A stretch of 64,000 bases of DNA from Bacteroidota bacterium (GCA_016866255.1 VGMY01000003.1:62001-126000), one strand, 5' to 3'; shown: positions 52,783 to 61,297, counted from the stretch's first letter. Numbers and translations: made by a program. Notes: generated by a model not told the origin, from the sequence alone.

Positions 52783-52799
52783 GGTCAAAATTTTGACCA
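52782..52799. promoter_or_regulatory. 18-bp perfect palindrome at the permease start (candidate operator)
   Basis: TGGTCAAAATTTTGACCA reads the same on both strands, with its last base being the first base of the permease ATG on the minus strand. It lies in the gap between dxs and the permease/regulator operon, just downstream of a -7-like TATTTTG. Most likely the autoregulatory site of the Nudix regulator. Confidence 0.6.
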
Positions 52800-52817
52800 A
52801 AATACAACATAATTTGG

Positions 52818-54773
52818 TTAACTCACCTGGCTGGAAATACTTTTTGTATTCTGCACCAAAAGCATTCTTTCCGCAGCTGTTACGATAGCCGCAACATCGA
52901 AGCCACACTCCGCCCAAAGTTCCTCTTGCGTTCCGTGATGAATATACTCGTCGGGAATTCCGAGGCGTACCACCTGGGCTTTGTAACCTCTGTCGGCCAT
53001 AAATTCTAGCACAGCCGAACCAAATCCCCCCATTAAGCAACCGTCCTCCACCGTGATGACTTTATCGAACTTAGAGAATATTTCATGCAATAGCATTTCA
53101 TCTAAAGGCTTCACAAAACGCATATCGTAATGGGCCGGCCCCATACCCTGTTTTGATAGCTCTTGAATCGCTTTTTGTGCAAAGTTACCCGGGTGCCCCA
53201 CCGTTAAGATTGCCAAACCTTCTCCGGAAGAAACCTTTCGCCCTTTTCCTACAGGAATTTCTTCGAAAGGCGTTTTCCAATCGGGCATTACCCCGTTCCC
53301 TCGCGGGTAGCGAATGGTAAATGGGCCCTGATTTTCAAGTTGTGCCGTGTACATCAAATTTCGAAGTTCTTGTTCGTTCATGGGGGCCGAAACAATCATG
53401 TTGGGGATGCAGCGCATGTAGGCCAAGTCATAGGCCCCGTGGTGTGTTGCTCCATCGGCACCTACCAAACCACCGCGGTCGAGGCAAAAGACCACATTTA
53501 AATTTTGTAATGCAACATCGTGCAGTACCTGATCGTACGCGCGCTGCATGAACGACGAATAGATATTACAGAACGGTACCATTCCTTGAGTCGCAAGTCC
53601 AGCACTAAAGGTGACTGCGTGCTGTTCAGCAATTCCCACGTCAAAAGCCCTTTCTGGCATTGCCTTCATCATAATGTTGAGAGAACATCCGCTTGGCATA
53701 GCTGGGGTAATGCCCATAATCTTAGCATTTTTCTCTGCCAATTCTACGATCGTGTGGCCAAAAACATCTTGATATTTCGGCGCCTCTGGGCCTAAAGGCA
53801 TCACTTTAACAATTTCCCCGGTATCTTTGTTAAACACCCCGGGGGCATGCCATTTTGTTGGATTCCCTTCTTCTGAAAACTTATAGCCCGCACCCTTCTT
53901 GGTCAAACAATGTAAAATTTTCGGGCCGGGAATGTCGCGAAGATCCTGAAGAACTTTGACCAATCCTTCGACATCGTGTCCATCCACAGGTCCGAAATAT
54001 CTAAAATTCAACGCTTCAAACAAATTCGATTGTTTTAGCAAAGATCCCTTTAACGCCGTGGAAACCTTTGAAGCTATTTTTTGAGCATCGGGACCAAATT
54101 TCGAAATAACCCCCAACCAATTCCAAACCTCATCTTTTACCTTGTTGTAAGTGTGCGATGTCGTTATATCCGTTAAATACTCTTTAAGGGCCCCCACGTT
54201 GGGATCAATCGACATGCAATTGTCATTAAGTATTACTAAAAGATTAGCGTCTTTTTCAAATCCTCCGTGGTTCAAGCCCTCAAAAGCCAACCCCGCGGTC
54301 ATTGCGCCATCACCAATCACCGCAATATGGTGAAGGCTGTTCTTGCCTTGATACCGATTTGCGACCGCCATACCTAAAGCTGCAGAAATTGATGTTGAGG
54401 AATGGCCAACACCGAAGGTATCGAATTCGCTTTCTGAGCGTTTCGGAAACCCTGAAACACCCCCTTTGATCCTATTGGTGTGGAAACGCTCCCTTCTGCC
54501 GGTTAAGATTTTATGTCCGTAGGCTTGATGTCCCACATCCCAAACCAACTGATCTTCTGGGGTATTAAAAACGTAGTGCAAGGCTACCGTTAATTCCACC
54601 ACACCGAGACTTGCACCAAAATGGCTGTTTCCAATTTCAGAAATAACATCCACAATATATTGACGAAGTTCACTGGATACCTGAGGCAGATCCTCTATGT
54701 TAAAGTTATTTCTTAAATCCTCCGGTACGACAATTTTTGACAGGTTCGGGCCGGCTTGAAAACTACTATCCAT
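52818..54773 (-). CDS. dxs: 1-deoxy-D-xylulose-5-phosphate synthase
   Basis: 651 residues from ATG 54773. Thiamine diphosphate motif GDGAMTAG with closing NDN; catalytic Glu in VGIAEQHAVTFSAG; transketolase C-domain with TVEDGCLMGGFGSA. Condenses pyruvate with glyceraldehyde 3-phosphate as the entry step of the MEP isoprenoid pathway. Divergent from ctaB, which uses a farnesyl product of the same pathway; the 102-base gap carries the ctaB promoter. Confidence 0.97.
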   Translation of the reverse strand: MDSSFQAGPNLSKIVVPEDLRNNFNIEDLPQVSSELRQYIVDVISEIGNSHFGASLGVVELTVALHYVFNTPEDQLVWDVGHQAYGHKILTGRRERFHTNRIKGGVSGFPKRSESEFDTFGVGHSSTSISAALGMAVANRYQGKNSLHHIAVIGDGAMTAGLAFEGLNHGGFEKDANLLVILNDNCMSIDPNVGALKEYLTDITTSHTYNKVKDEVWNWLGVISKFGPDAQKIASKVSTALKGSLLKQSNLFEALNFRYFGPVDGHDVEGLVKVLQDLRDIPGPKILHCLTKKGAGYKFSEEGNPTKWHAPGVFNKDTGEIVKVMPLGPEAPKYQDVFGHTIVELAEKNAKIMGITPAMPSGCSLNIMMKAMPERAFDVGIAEQHAVTFSAGLATQGMVPFCNIYSSFMQRAYDQVLHDVALQNLNVVFCLDRGGLVGADGATHHGAYDLAYMRCIPNMIVSAPMNEQELRNLMYTAQLENQGPFTIRYPRGNGVMPDWKTPFEEIPVGKGRKVSSGEGLAILTVGHPGNFAQKAIQELSKQGMGPAHYDMRFVKPLDEMLLHEIFSKFDKVITVEDGCLMGGFGSAVLEFMADRGYKAQVVRLGIPDEYIHHGTQEELWAECGFDVAAIVTAAERMLLVQNTKSISSQVS

Positions 54774-54833
54774 GAGTAACAAAGTTAGAGATTTAAAAAT
54801 TAAAACAAGACTTAACGAATAATGTTTAAGAAC

Positions 54834-54862
54834 TTGTAAGCAATGTAAAATTCGTATTTTTG
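54834..54862 (+). promoter_or_regulatory. Complete Bacteroidota promoter for ctaB and the cox cluster
   Basis: TTG (54834-54836), an 18-base spacer, then TATTTTTG (54855-54862), matching TTG-N17-23-TAnnTTTG in full. The box ends 13 bases before the TTG start codon. The best complete promoter in the window. Confidence 0.75.
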
Positions 54863-54875
54863 CACCAGGAATTCA

Positions 54876-55730
54876 TTGACTGTGAAATTACTCAAGCCGT
54901 TGCTCCTTTTCACCAAACTTCGCTTATCCTTTTTGGTGATTATTTCTGCCTTATCCGGGTATCTGTTCGTCGGGGGAAAGGACTGCGTTGTTCTCATTAA
55001 ATTATGCCTTGGGGGCTTGTTGGTTACCGCGGCATCGAATGGGGTCAATCAAATCCTTGAGCGCCAACAAGATGCGCTGATGAAACGCACCCAAAATCGA
55101 CCCTTGGTGAAGGGAGAAATGCATTTAACCACCGCCAAAATTTTGTGCTGTGTTTTTTTAATCGCCGGATCCATCCTGCTCTTATCGGTGAATTTACCCA
55201 GTTTTATATTAGGCCTTTCGGCATTTTTATCCTATTCTTTCTTGTATACAATTCTGAAGGGTCGAACACCCTGGTCTGTATTGGTGGGTGCCTTTCCTGG
55301 CGCAATTCCTCCAATGTTAGGCGCCATAGCGCATACGGGCAAATTTGGTTTTATTCCGGGATTGCTTTTCTTCATACAATTCATGTGGCAGTTTCCGCAT
55401 TTTTGGGCAATCGCATGGGCAATGCACGAAGATTACCAACGCGCGGGTTATTTTTTACTCCCCTCTCGAAGCGGAAAATCAAAGCAAACCGCCTTGATTA
55501 TTTGCCTTTACTCCGCCTTTCTAATTCCGATAAGTCTTATTCCGTGGCTGTTAAATTTAACCAACAACTACTCCCTTTTCATTGTTGGAGCCTTAGGCGT
55601 TTGGTTTTATTTCGTGGCATTTCGATTGTACGATGTTTGCGATGATGCCTCGGCGAAAAAACTTATGTTCGCTTCGTTTGTTTATTTACCTGTCATCCAA
55701 TTTACCTATGTACTTACTAAAGTTATTTAA
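54876..55730 (+). CDS. ctaB: Protohaem IX farnesyltransferase
   Basis: 284 residues, starting at TTG 54876 or GTG 54882; no ATG is available. UbiA-fold membrane enzyme with the Asp-rich motif NQILERQQDALMKRTQNRPLV and about eight membrane segments. Makes haem O from protohaem for cytochrome oxidases. It leads the cox cluster. Subunits I and II are not in the window. Confidence 0.95.
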   Translation: MTVKLLKPLLLFTKLRLSFLVIISALSGYLFVGGKDCVVLIKLCLGGLLVTAASNGVNQILERQQDALMKRTQNRPLVKGEMHLTTAKILCCVFLIAGSILLLSVNLPSFILGLSAFLSYSFLYTILKGRTPWSVLVGAFPGAIPPMLGAIAHTGKFGFIPGLLFFIQFMWQFPHFWAIAWAMHEDYQRAGYFLLPSRSGKSKQTALIICLYSAFLIPISLIPWLLNLTNNYSLFIVGALGVWFYFVAFRLYDVCDDASAKKLMFASFVYLPVIQFTYVLTKVI

Positions 55731-55746
55731 TTAAATTTTCAAAATC

Positions 55747-56829
55747 ATGGATTATTCAAATCAGGTATCCCCGGAGGTTAAGGAAAAAATGAAAAAAAAT
55801 TTAGTTTTTGTGGGGATTTTTGCCATTGTCATGTTTTTTGCCGGCCTAACTTCTGCCTACTACGTAAGCATGGGGGGCGGATTTTGGCTTAAATATCCGA
55901 TGCCAAGCGGATTTTACTTAAGTACGGCGGTCATTTTATTGAGTTCAATTACGTTTATTTTGGCAATTCAACAAGTAAAGAAAGGCGCAATTGGGGCGAT
56001 GAAAATCTTGATGGTGCTTACCTTTATGTTGGGAGTTCTTTTTGTGGTATTTCAATTCAAAGGATATCGCCAACTCATCAATGCCGGTGTTTACAACCCT
56101 TCCATGTATTGGTCTTACCCTGAAATTCTGGTTAATGACGGTCGATACGGCGACACCCTGTTGGTTTACAAGGACCAACAACCTATCACGGTTGACGGCA
56201 ATGATTTTTACTGGAATAACAAAAAATTAACGGACCGTGAGTTCAAGGACTTTCAACGGTTTATGAAGAATTATGCAATTCCCGAGCAGGTTATTTTTGC
56301 TCAACAGCAAAAGCCGATCAAGGCCTACCCAAGCGATCAATACACCCTCTACTACAACAACCTGCCCCTAATCATTAAAAATGAAATGCTTTACAAAAAT
56401 GATTCAACTCCTTTGACGCACGTGGATGAAATTCGCTTGTGCAAAGTAGCTCTTAATGTGACCCTTGGACGAGGCCATTTCATGATCAAAGGCACGATTG
56501 GTAAAGATTTCGACGTTTACTTAAAAGGAAATAAGTTGGATTACAAAGACGGTGGATTTTGGTCAAAAGGCCAAAGATTAAGTGAAACCGCACAACTTCG
56601 AGCGAAAGAAACTTCTGATAATTCAAGCGCCTTTTTGTACGTAATCACTTTTGCTCACCTTTTGCACATCATTGGCGCATTAATATATCTGATGTTCACC
56701 CTCAAAAATGCGCTCTCAAATCGCTACACAAAAGAAAATACACTTTCCTTGAGGATGGCGGGTATGTTCTGGCATTTTTTAGGCGTTTTATGGTTGTATT
56801 TGTTCCTGTTTTTCAATTTTATTCATTAA
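55747..56829 (+). CDS. Cytochrome c oxidase subunit III-family protein with a large insertion
   Basis: 360 residues. Five membrane segments (about 18-40, 56-75, 84-103, 294-316, 335-357), as in the short subunit III-like proteins of flavobacterial cox clusters, which are usually near 190-200 residues. Between helices 3 and 4 sits a hydrophilic insert of about 175 residues (117-292) with many Tyr, Lys and Asp. The conserved AHLLHIIG and FWHFLGVLWLYLF are intact. A structural subunit of the terminal oxidase in the inner membrane; the insert would form an extra soluble domain. Confidence 0.9.
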   Translation: MDYSNQVSPEVKEKMKKNLVFVGIFAIVMFFAGLTSAYYVSMGGGFWLKYPMPSGFYLSTAVILLSSITFILAIQQVKKGAIGAMKILMVLTFMLGVLFVVFQFKGYRQLINAGVYNPSMYWSYPEILVNDGRYGDTLLVYKDQQPITVDGNDFYWNNKKLTDREFKDFQRFMKNYAIPEQVIFAQQQKPIKAYPSDQYTLYYNNLPLIIKNEMLYKNDSTPLTHVDEIRLCKVALNVTLGRGHFMIKGTIGKDFDVYLKGNKLDYKDGGFWSKGQRLSETAQLRAKETSDNSSAFLYVITFAHLLHIIGALIYLMFTLKNALSNRYTKENTLSLRMAGMFWHFLGVLWLYLFLFFNFIH

Positions 56830-56854
56830 ACTTGCACAAAAAAAATAGCGACAA

Positions 56855-57886
56855 ATGGGCGATCATTCGGTTCAATTAGACCAAAAATATTTGTGGGGTG
56901 GGAAAGAGTCTCCCTTCCAAGTGAGTTATGGTAAAATGATGATGTGGTTTTTTTTGGTCTCCGATGCGTTAACCTTTGGGGGCTTGCTGGTGGCTTACGG
57001 ATTCACTCGTCATGACTGCCTTGAGGCCTGGCCAATTGGCGAGGAAACGTTCAATTCCCTGCCTTTCCTGGGTCACGGATATCCCCTTCTTTACGTAGCC
57101 TTGATGACTTTCATCCTTATCGTCTCCTCGGTAACCATGGTGTTAGCTGTAGAGGCTGGACACAGAATGGATAAACGAGGCGTCGTAAAATGGATGATTG
57201 CAACCATTATCGGGGGGTTTTTCTTTGTAGGTTCTCAGGCTTGGGAGTGGTACCATTTTATCCATGGCTCAGAATTCGGTAAAGTAGAGTTGTCCGATGG
57301 ATCTCTAGCAATTGTAAAAGGTCATTTCGGAGAAATAGAAAGCTTCACCGTAACCGAATCCGGTGGTCACTACAAACAAGGCGCTGTTATCAAAGAAGAT
57401 CTGATGCACACTTTCCAGCATGCGGCCGCTGCCGGGCACATTACCAACGGCATCATAACCCTGCACGACGGATCAAAAGCCATGGTGAAAAAAGCAGATG
57501 ACCACGACTTAACCTTGATCATCAAGAAAAGCGGAAATAAGCAAAAGGCGAGCAAAGAAAGGCGAATAATTACAGGCGAATCAGCAAAAAATCTTTACTA
57601 CGGAGCCCTCTATTCGGGAGAAGCAAACCGCGTGATTTACGGTGCAAACCTAAAACAAAATGAATATGGCCCTCAGCAATATGCCCAGTTTTTCTTTTTT
57701 ATTACTGGATTTCACGGATTTCACGTTTTTTCAGGTGTGGTAATTAACATTATCATTTGTCTAGGAGTAGTTGCCGGGACCTATCACAAACGCGGGCACT
57801 ATGAAATGGTTGAAAAAACAGGACTGTACTGGCACTTTGTTGACCTTGTTTGGGTTTTCGTATTTACCTTCTTTTATTTAATATAA
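56855..57886 (+). CDS. Cytochrome c oxidase subunit III
   Basis: 343 residues. Starts with SYGKMMMWFFLVSDALTFGG, then SSVTMVLAVEAGH, SQAWEW, and after an about 140-residue hydrophilic insert (139-278) FFFITGFHGFHVFSGV and YWHFVDLVWVFVFTFFY. These are conserved subunit III elements, including the acidic and His residues of the helix bundle. Second subunit III-type gene of the cluster, 25 bases after the first. An insert at this point is usual in relatives. Confidence 0.94.
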   Translation: MGDHSVQLDQKYLWGGKESPFQVSYGKMMMWFFLVSDALTFGGLLVAYGFTRHDCLEAWPIGEETFNSLPFLGHGYPLLYVALMTFILIVSSVTMVLAVEAGHRMDKRGVVKWMIATIIGGFFFVGSQAWEWYHFIHGSEFGKVELSDGSLAIVKGHFGEIESFTVTESGGHYKQGAVIKEDLMHTFQHAAAAGHITNGIITLHDGSKAMVKKADDHDLTLIIKKSGNKQKASKERRIITGESAKNLYYGALYSGEANRVIYGANLKQNEYGPQQYAQFFFFITGFHGFHVFSGVVINIIICLGVVAGTYHKRGHYEMVEKTGLYWHFVDLVWVFVFTFFYLI

Positions 57887-57890
57887 GTAC

Positions 57891-58271
57891 ATGGAACGAG
57901 ACGATTTGATTGAATACAGCTTGCCCAAAAAGGGTAACGTGGGCTTGCACGATGAGAACGAAGGCTCAAAAATTCGTAAGAAAATCTATAAGGTAACTAT
58001 TCTGCTAACGGTTGTTACCGTATTGGAAGTTTTCCTTGGGGCGGTAATTAAGCAAGATGCAGCAATTTGGCCATTGGTAAAATGGTCTTTCGTGGTTTTA
58101 ACGCTGTTAAAAGCCGGGTACATTGTGATTGTATTCATGCACCTAGGCGATGAAAGGCCCTGGTTACGTTATGTCGTACTAGTGCCCTATTTTATTTTTG
58201 TTTTATACTTAATTTTCATTGCGCTTTGGGAGGCGGTAGCCATCAAAGGCGTTTTATCCTATTTCTCTTAA
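57891..58271 (+). CDS. Cytochrome c oxidase subunit IV (CoxD/CtaF-like)
   Basis: 126 residues with three membrane segments (about 33-50, 60-80, 92-115) and the family HLGDERPWLRYVVLVP element. Helps assemble or stabilise the oxidase. Fits exactly in the usual order after subunit III; 4 bases separate it from that gene. Confidence 0.88.
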   Translation: MERDDLIEYSLPKKGNVGLHDENEGSKIRKKIYKVTILLTVVTVLEVFLGAVIKQDAAIWPLVKWSFVVLTLLKAGYIVIVFMHLGDERPWLRYVVLVPYFIFVLYLIFIALWEAVAIKGVLSYFS

Positions 58272-58277
58272 CCAATT

Positions 58278-58943
58278 ATGGCTTTAACGGGGAAGCGGCG
58301 GAATATTTTAGGTTTTCTCTTAGTTTTTGGCCCAGCCCTGTTGCTGATTTTCATAGCAACCAGGGGTTGTGACCATAACTTCAAAAATTTAGACGTATTA
58401 GGGAAACTTCCCAAGTATCAATTCATGGATGTAACGGGACGAGTTAGAACATCCAAGGAATTTGAAAACGAGGTGATAATGCTCATTCCCATTCAAAAAA
58501 CTTGCCCCTACTCGTGTGCTGTGTCTTTTTGGCACGTAAATCAAATCCTATATCAGCACATCCGAAAAAACAGTCATAAGCAATTGAAGAAAGTACGGAT
58601 CATATCGTATGTAACTGATGGATACGGGAATCCTGTTTCAAAGATCCGCGATTTGCAAGAAACGTTGAAAGCACAAGTGGAAGGGTATGACCCAAATCTT
58701 TGGATTCTAGCCAGCGGGGATGCAAAACCCCTGTTCAATTTGTCGCGTAATGGTCAAAATTTGTTGCAAAAGGGCAATGCCTATTATGGGGGACAAGCTT
58801 TTCAAGAACTCATGCTCCTAGTGGATAAAAATAATCAGTTAAGAATGGTTCTCAAGGGTAACCGAGAAGGCTTAGTGAGAAGAATGAAAGAAAGTTTAGC
58901 CCTCCTATTAAAGCAATATGATAAGGAACGCGCTATTCGTTAG
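58278..58943 (+). CDS. Membrane-anchored SCO-like protein, divergent
   Basis: 221 residues. One N-terminal membrane segment (about 10-27), then a thioredoxin-like domain with CPYSC (Cys 76, Cys 80), the CxxxC of copper chaperones. The conserved His seen in true SCO proteins before the last strands is not evident, so copper delivery is uncertain. Overlaps the next gene, a canonical SCO, by 26 bases. Likely a thiol oxidoreductase or a helper in copper-centre assembly. Confidence 0.8.
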   Translation: MALTGKRRNILGFLLVFGPALLLIFIATRGCDHNFKNLDVLGKLPKYQFMDVTGRVRTSKEFENEVIMLIPIQKTCPYSCAVSFWHVNQILYQHIRKNSHKQLKKVRIISYVTDGYGNPVSKIRDLQETLKAQVEGYDPNLWILASGDAKPLFNLSRNGQNLLQKGNAYYGGQAFQELMLLVDKNNQLRMVLKGNREGLVRRMKESLALLLKQYDKERAIR

Positions 58944-59592
58944 CCTCCTTTGCTCTGTTTTTTGGGGATGCCATGAAGCAAAGCTTCGACTGCCCTACCT
59001 TGGCCATTACGATGTGGTGTATTCACCAAGCGGAAACGACACCACCTACCATCGTATACCCGCCTTTAGCTACCTGAATCAAGATTCGGTAAAGGTCAAT
59101 AACACGACTTACAAGGATCAACTATGGCTTGTGGAATTTTTCTTTAGCTCGTGCCCCACCATTTGTCCGCTCATGAACCATCAAATGCTGCGTTTGGGAA
59201 GAGAAATTGATCCTGATATCCGTCGAGAAATGCAATTTTTATCTTTCTCCATTGACCCAAAAAACGACACTCCATCTCGCTTAAAAAGATACCGTGATTC
59301 CCATAAACTGCCAAAAACAAGGTGGGACTTTTTAACGGGAAATGAAGAAGAAACCCATCGCCTAGGAATCCATCATTTCATGGTTTTTGCAGGAAAGGAC
59401 TCCTTATCTGCAGGGGGCTATGCGCATTCAGGCGCATTCACTTTGGTGGATCGCGAGGGATTTGTACGTGGAGTATATGCCGTGATCAATTTTGATCTAT
59501 CCATAAATGAACAAGAATACGCTAGAATGGTTAAAGAACTCAAAATCCTTTACGATGAACATCTTACCACCCGAAAAAAAGCCTTTTTATAA
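58918..59592 (+). CDS. SCO1/SenC-family copper chaperone lipoprotein
   Basis: 224 residues with a lipobox-like FWGC (Cys 18). Copper site complete: SSCPTIC (Cys 79, Cys 83) and His 170 in YAHSGAFTLVD. Inserts copper in the CuA centre of cytochrome oxidase subunit II. Overlaps both neighbours (26 and 38 bases), implying coupled translation in the cox cluster. Confidence 0.93.
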   Translation: MIRNALFVSLLCSVFWGCHEAKLRLPYLGHYDVVYSPSGNDTTYHRIPAFSYLNQDSVKVNNTTYKDQLWLVEFFFSSCPTICPLMNHQMLRLGREIDPDIRREMQFLSFSIDPKNDTPSRLKRYRDSHKLPKTRWDFLTGNEEETHRLGIHHFMVFAGKDSLSAGGYAHSGAFTLVDREGFVRGVYAVINFDLSINEQEYARMVKELKILYDEHLTTRKKAFL

Positions 59593-60124
59593 AAAAATCA
59601 TTGTCGTCGTATCCATTTTAATTCCTGTGGTTGTAGGTGTTCTTTTTAGGATACGCATTCCAGGAAACTTGGATTTTTTACCGCCAATTTATGCCGGATT
59701 TAATGCCCTTACGGCAATCTGTTTGATTGGTGCGCTCCTCTCGGTACGCAATCAGCGAATCGTGCTTCATCGCAAACTTATTCGATTCTCTCTCTTACTG
59801 TCTATCCTGTTTCTCGGTTGTTATGTTGCCTATCATTTAACCTCGGATCCCACTTATTTTGGGGATATCAACAACGATGGAGTTTTGTCAGACCAAGAGC
59901 GAATTAATGCGGGAACCCTGCGCATCGTTTACTACCTGCTTCTTGTTTCGCACATTCTCTTGAGCATGGCTGTAATTCCAATGGTTCTGTTGGCTTACCT
60001 GGAGGCTTGGAGCGGCAACTTTGATCGCCATAAGCAATTAGTAAGATTTGCTTTCCCGGTTTGGCTATATGTTGCGGTGACCGGTGTGATTGTCTATCTG
60101 ATGATTGCTCCTTACTACGCCTAA
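59555..60124 (+). CDS. DUF420 membrane protein
   Basis: 189 residues from ATG 59555; a longer frame would overlap SCO further. Five membrane segments and the DUF420 pattern HRKLIRFSLLLSILFLGCYVAYH and VSHILLSMAVIPMVLLAYL, with conserved His in helices. Members of this family (CtaM-like) are needed for oxidase maturation. A short YFGDINNDGVLSDQER loop looks like an EF-hand-type calcium site. Its stop abuts the stop of the convergent OmpA gene. Confidence 0.85.
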   Translation: MNILPPEKKPFYKKIIVVVSILIPVVVGVLFRIRIPGNLDFLPPIYAGFNALTAICLIGALLSVRNQRIVLHRKLIRFSLLLSILFLGCYVAYHLTSDPTYFGDINNDGVLSDQERINAGTLRIVYYLLLVSHILLSMAVIPMVLLAYLEAWSGNFDRHKQLVRFAFPVWLYVAVTGVIVYLMIAPYYA

Positions 60125-61261
60125 CTATTTTATTTTAATTTCCACCCTACGATTCGCTTCCTTTTGTTCGTCGGTTTCGGGATTTGGATAAATTGGCCTT
60201 GTATTCCCCAAACCCACTGCCGAAAGCCTGAAAGGTTCCACACCGCTGTCAATTAAATACTCCATGATTTTTTTTGCGCGTTTTTTTGAAAGTCTTTTTG
60301 AACTCAGCGAATTTGCTCCCTCATCATTAACATGGCCCTGTATTTCGATGGAAACGCTTTCATTAAGCACCAAGAAATCGCGTAATTTTTTTAACCTGGG
60401 CAAGGATTCATCCAAAATAATTGCCAACCCTCCTATAAAAAAAATATCGTCCAACTTGGTTATTGAACCCTGCGATATGGGGATCAAGAAAAAAGTATCA
60501 GCCTGACTGCCTGCCATTACGGTGTGGGCGTTCAATTCTAAAGGGTAATATCCTTCAGCGACAATTTGAAGGTTGGCGCGTAATTTCTTTTGATTGTTCA
60601 GCAAGAGATCTGAGGCCTGATAGGTGCCGTCTAAATTACTGGAGGCATAAATGGCAATTTTCGCGACCACCGGTTCCCGAGTGATGACGTTTCGCAGGTG
60701 TACTTCATAAATAGGTGTATCGTAGTTGCTGATTAAGTTTAGAAGAAGCGAGTCGCGAATATTTTTACCTGTTTTATCCAGCGGCCGGTAATTTACTTTT
60801 AACGACAACACCGCACTTTTCGATGGATCTCGGTACAGAACGATGTAATAATTTCTGTTTGCGTAAACTGGATGTTCTTGTAGCGTTGAATCCTGAGAAC
60901 TCCTGAACTCAACAGCCAGCATTTTTGCCTTTTTCTGGGCAATGGCCTTGCAATCTTGTGAGGAGAGTACTTCAAAAATGAACGCATGTAAAGAATCTTG
61001 TATATTGAAAAAATCAAGAGATATTTGGCCGTCGTTTGGAGGAGAATAATGAAGGTAAATGAAATTGTTGTAATCGATGGGTAATTTGCAATAGTGTTCT
61101 ATTGAACTTTGATTTTTACCCCGGCTTCCCTTGAATGACAATTCGTAAGAAACATTAGCGGTTATATCAATGTTGCCTGCGCAATTGGTGTAGTCCGATT
61201 GTGCATAAACGCCACCATTCCCAACCCAAATAACAAACGCGATTATAATCAATCTAATCAT
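60125..61261 (-). CDS. OmpA-family peptidoglycan-binding protein
   Basis: 378 residues. Signal peptide 1-20, a beta-rich central region of about 235 residues, and a C-terminal OmpA domain (about 270-378) with IEIQGHVNDEGAN, SKRLSKKRAKKIMEYLIDSG, GLGNTRPI and NRRVEIKIK. It should tie the outer membrane to the cell wall. Last gene of a minus-strand set beginning with the 108-residue protein. Confidence 0.9.
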   Translation of the reverse strand: MIRLIIIAFVIWVGNGGVYAQSDYTNCAGNIDITANVSYELSFKGSRGKNQSSIEHYCKLPIDYNNFIYLHYSPPNDGQISLDFFNIQDSLHAFIFEVLSSQDCKAIAQKKAKMLAVEFRSSQDSTLQEHPVYANRNYYIVLYRDPSKSAVLSLKVNYRPLDKTGKNIRDSLLLNLISNYDTPIYEVHLRNVITREPVVAKIAIYASSNLDGTYQASDLLLNNQKKLRANLQIVAEGYYPLELNAHTVMAGSQADTFFLIPISQGSITKLDDIFFIGGLAIILDESLPRLKKLRDFLVLNESVSIEIQGHVNDEGANSLSSKRLSKKRAKKIMEYLIDSGVEPFRLSAVGLGNTRPIYPNPETDEQKEANRRVEIKIK

Positions 61262-61274
61262 CCAGGACTTTGTT

Positions 61275-61297
61275 TTTTAGAACGAATTATTCTAAAA
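61275..61297. repeat. Perfect 8-bp inverted repeat between DUF4403 and OmpA genes
   Basis: TTTTAGAA and TTCTAAAA around a 7-base loop, spanning the DUF4403 stop codon and ending 13 bases before the OmpA start. No T-tract follows on the minus strand. Could fold in the mRNA or serve as a binding site. Confidence 0.4.

Noticed and set aside
52783-53040. Long N-terminal extension of the sugar permease reading frame
   Set aside because: It overlaps the end of dxs on the same strand in another frame and has no resemblance to an MFS N-terminus; the ATG at 52782 begins the conserved sequence.
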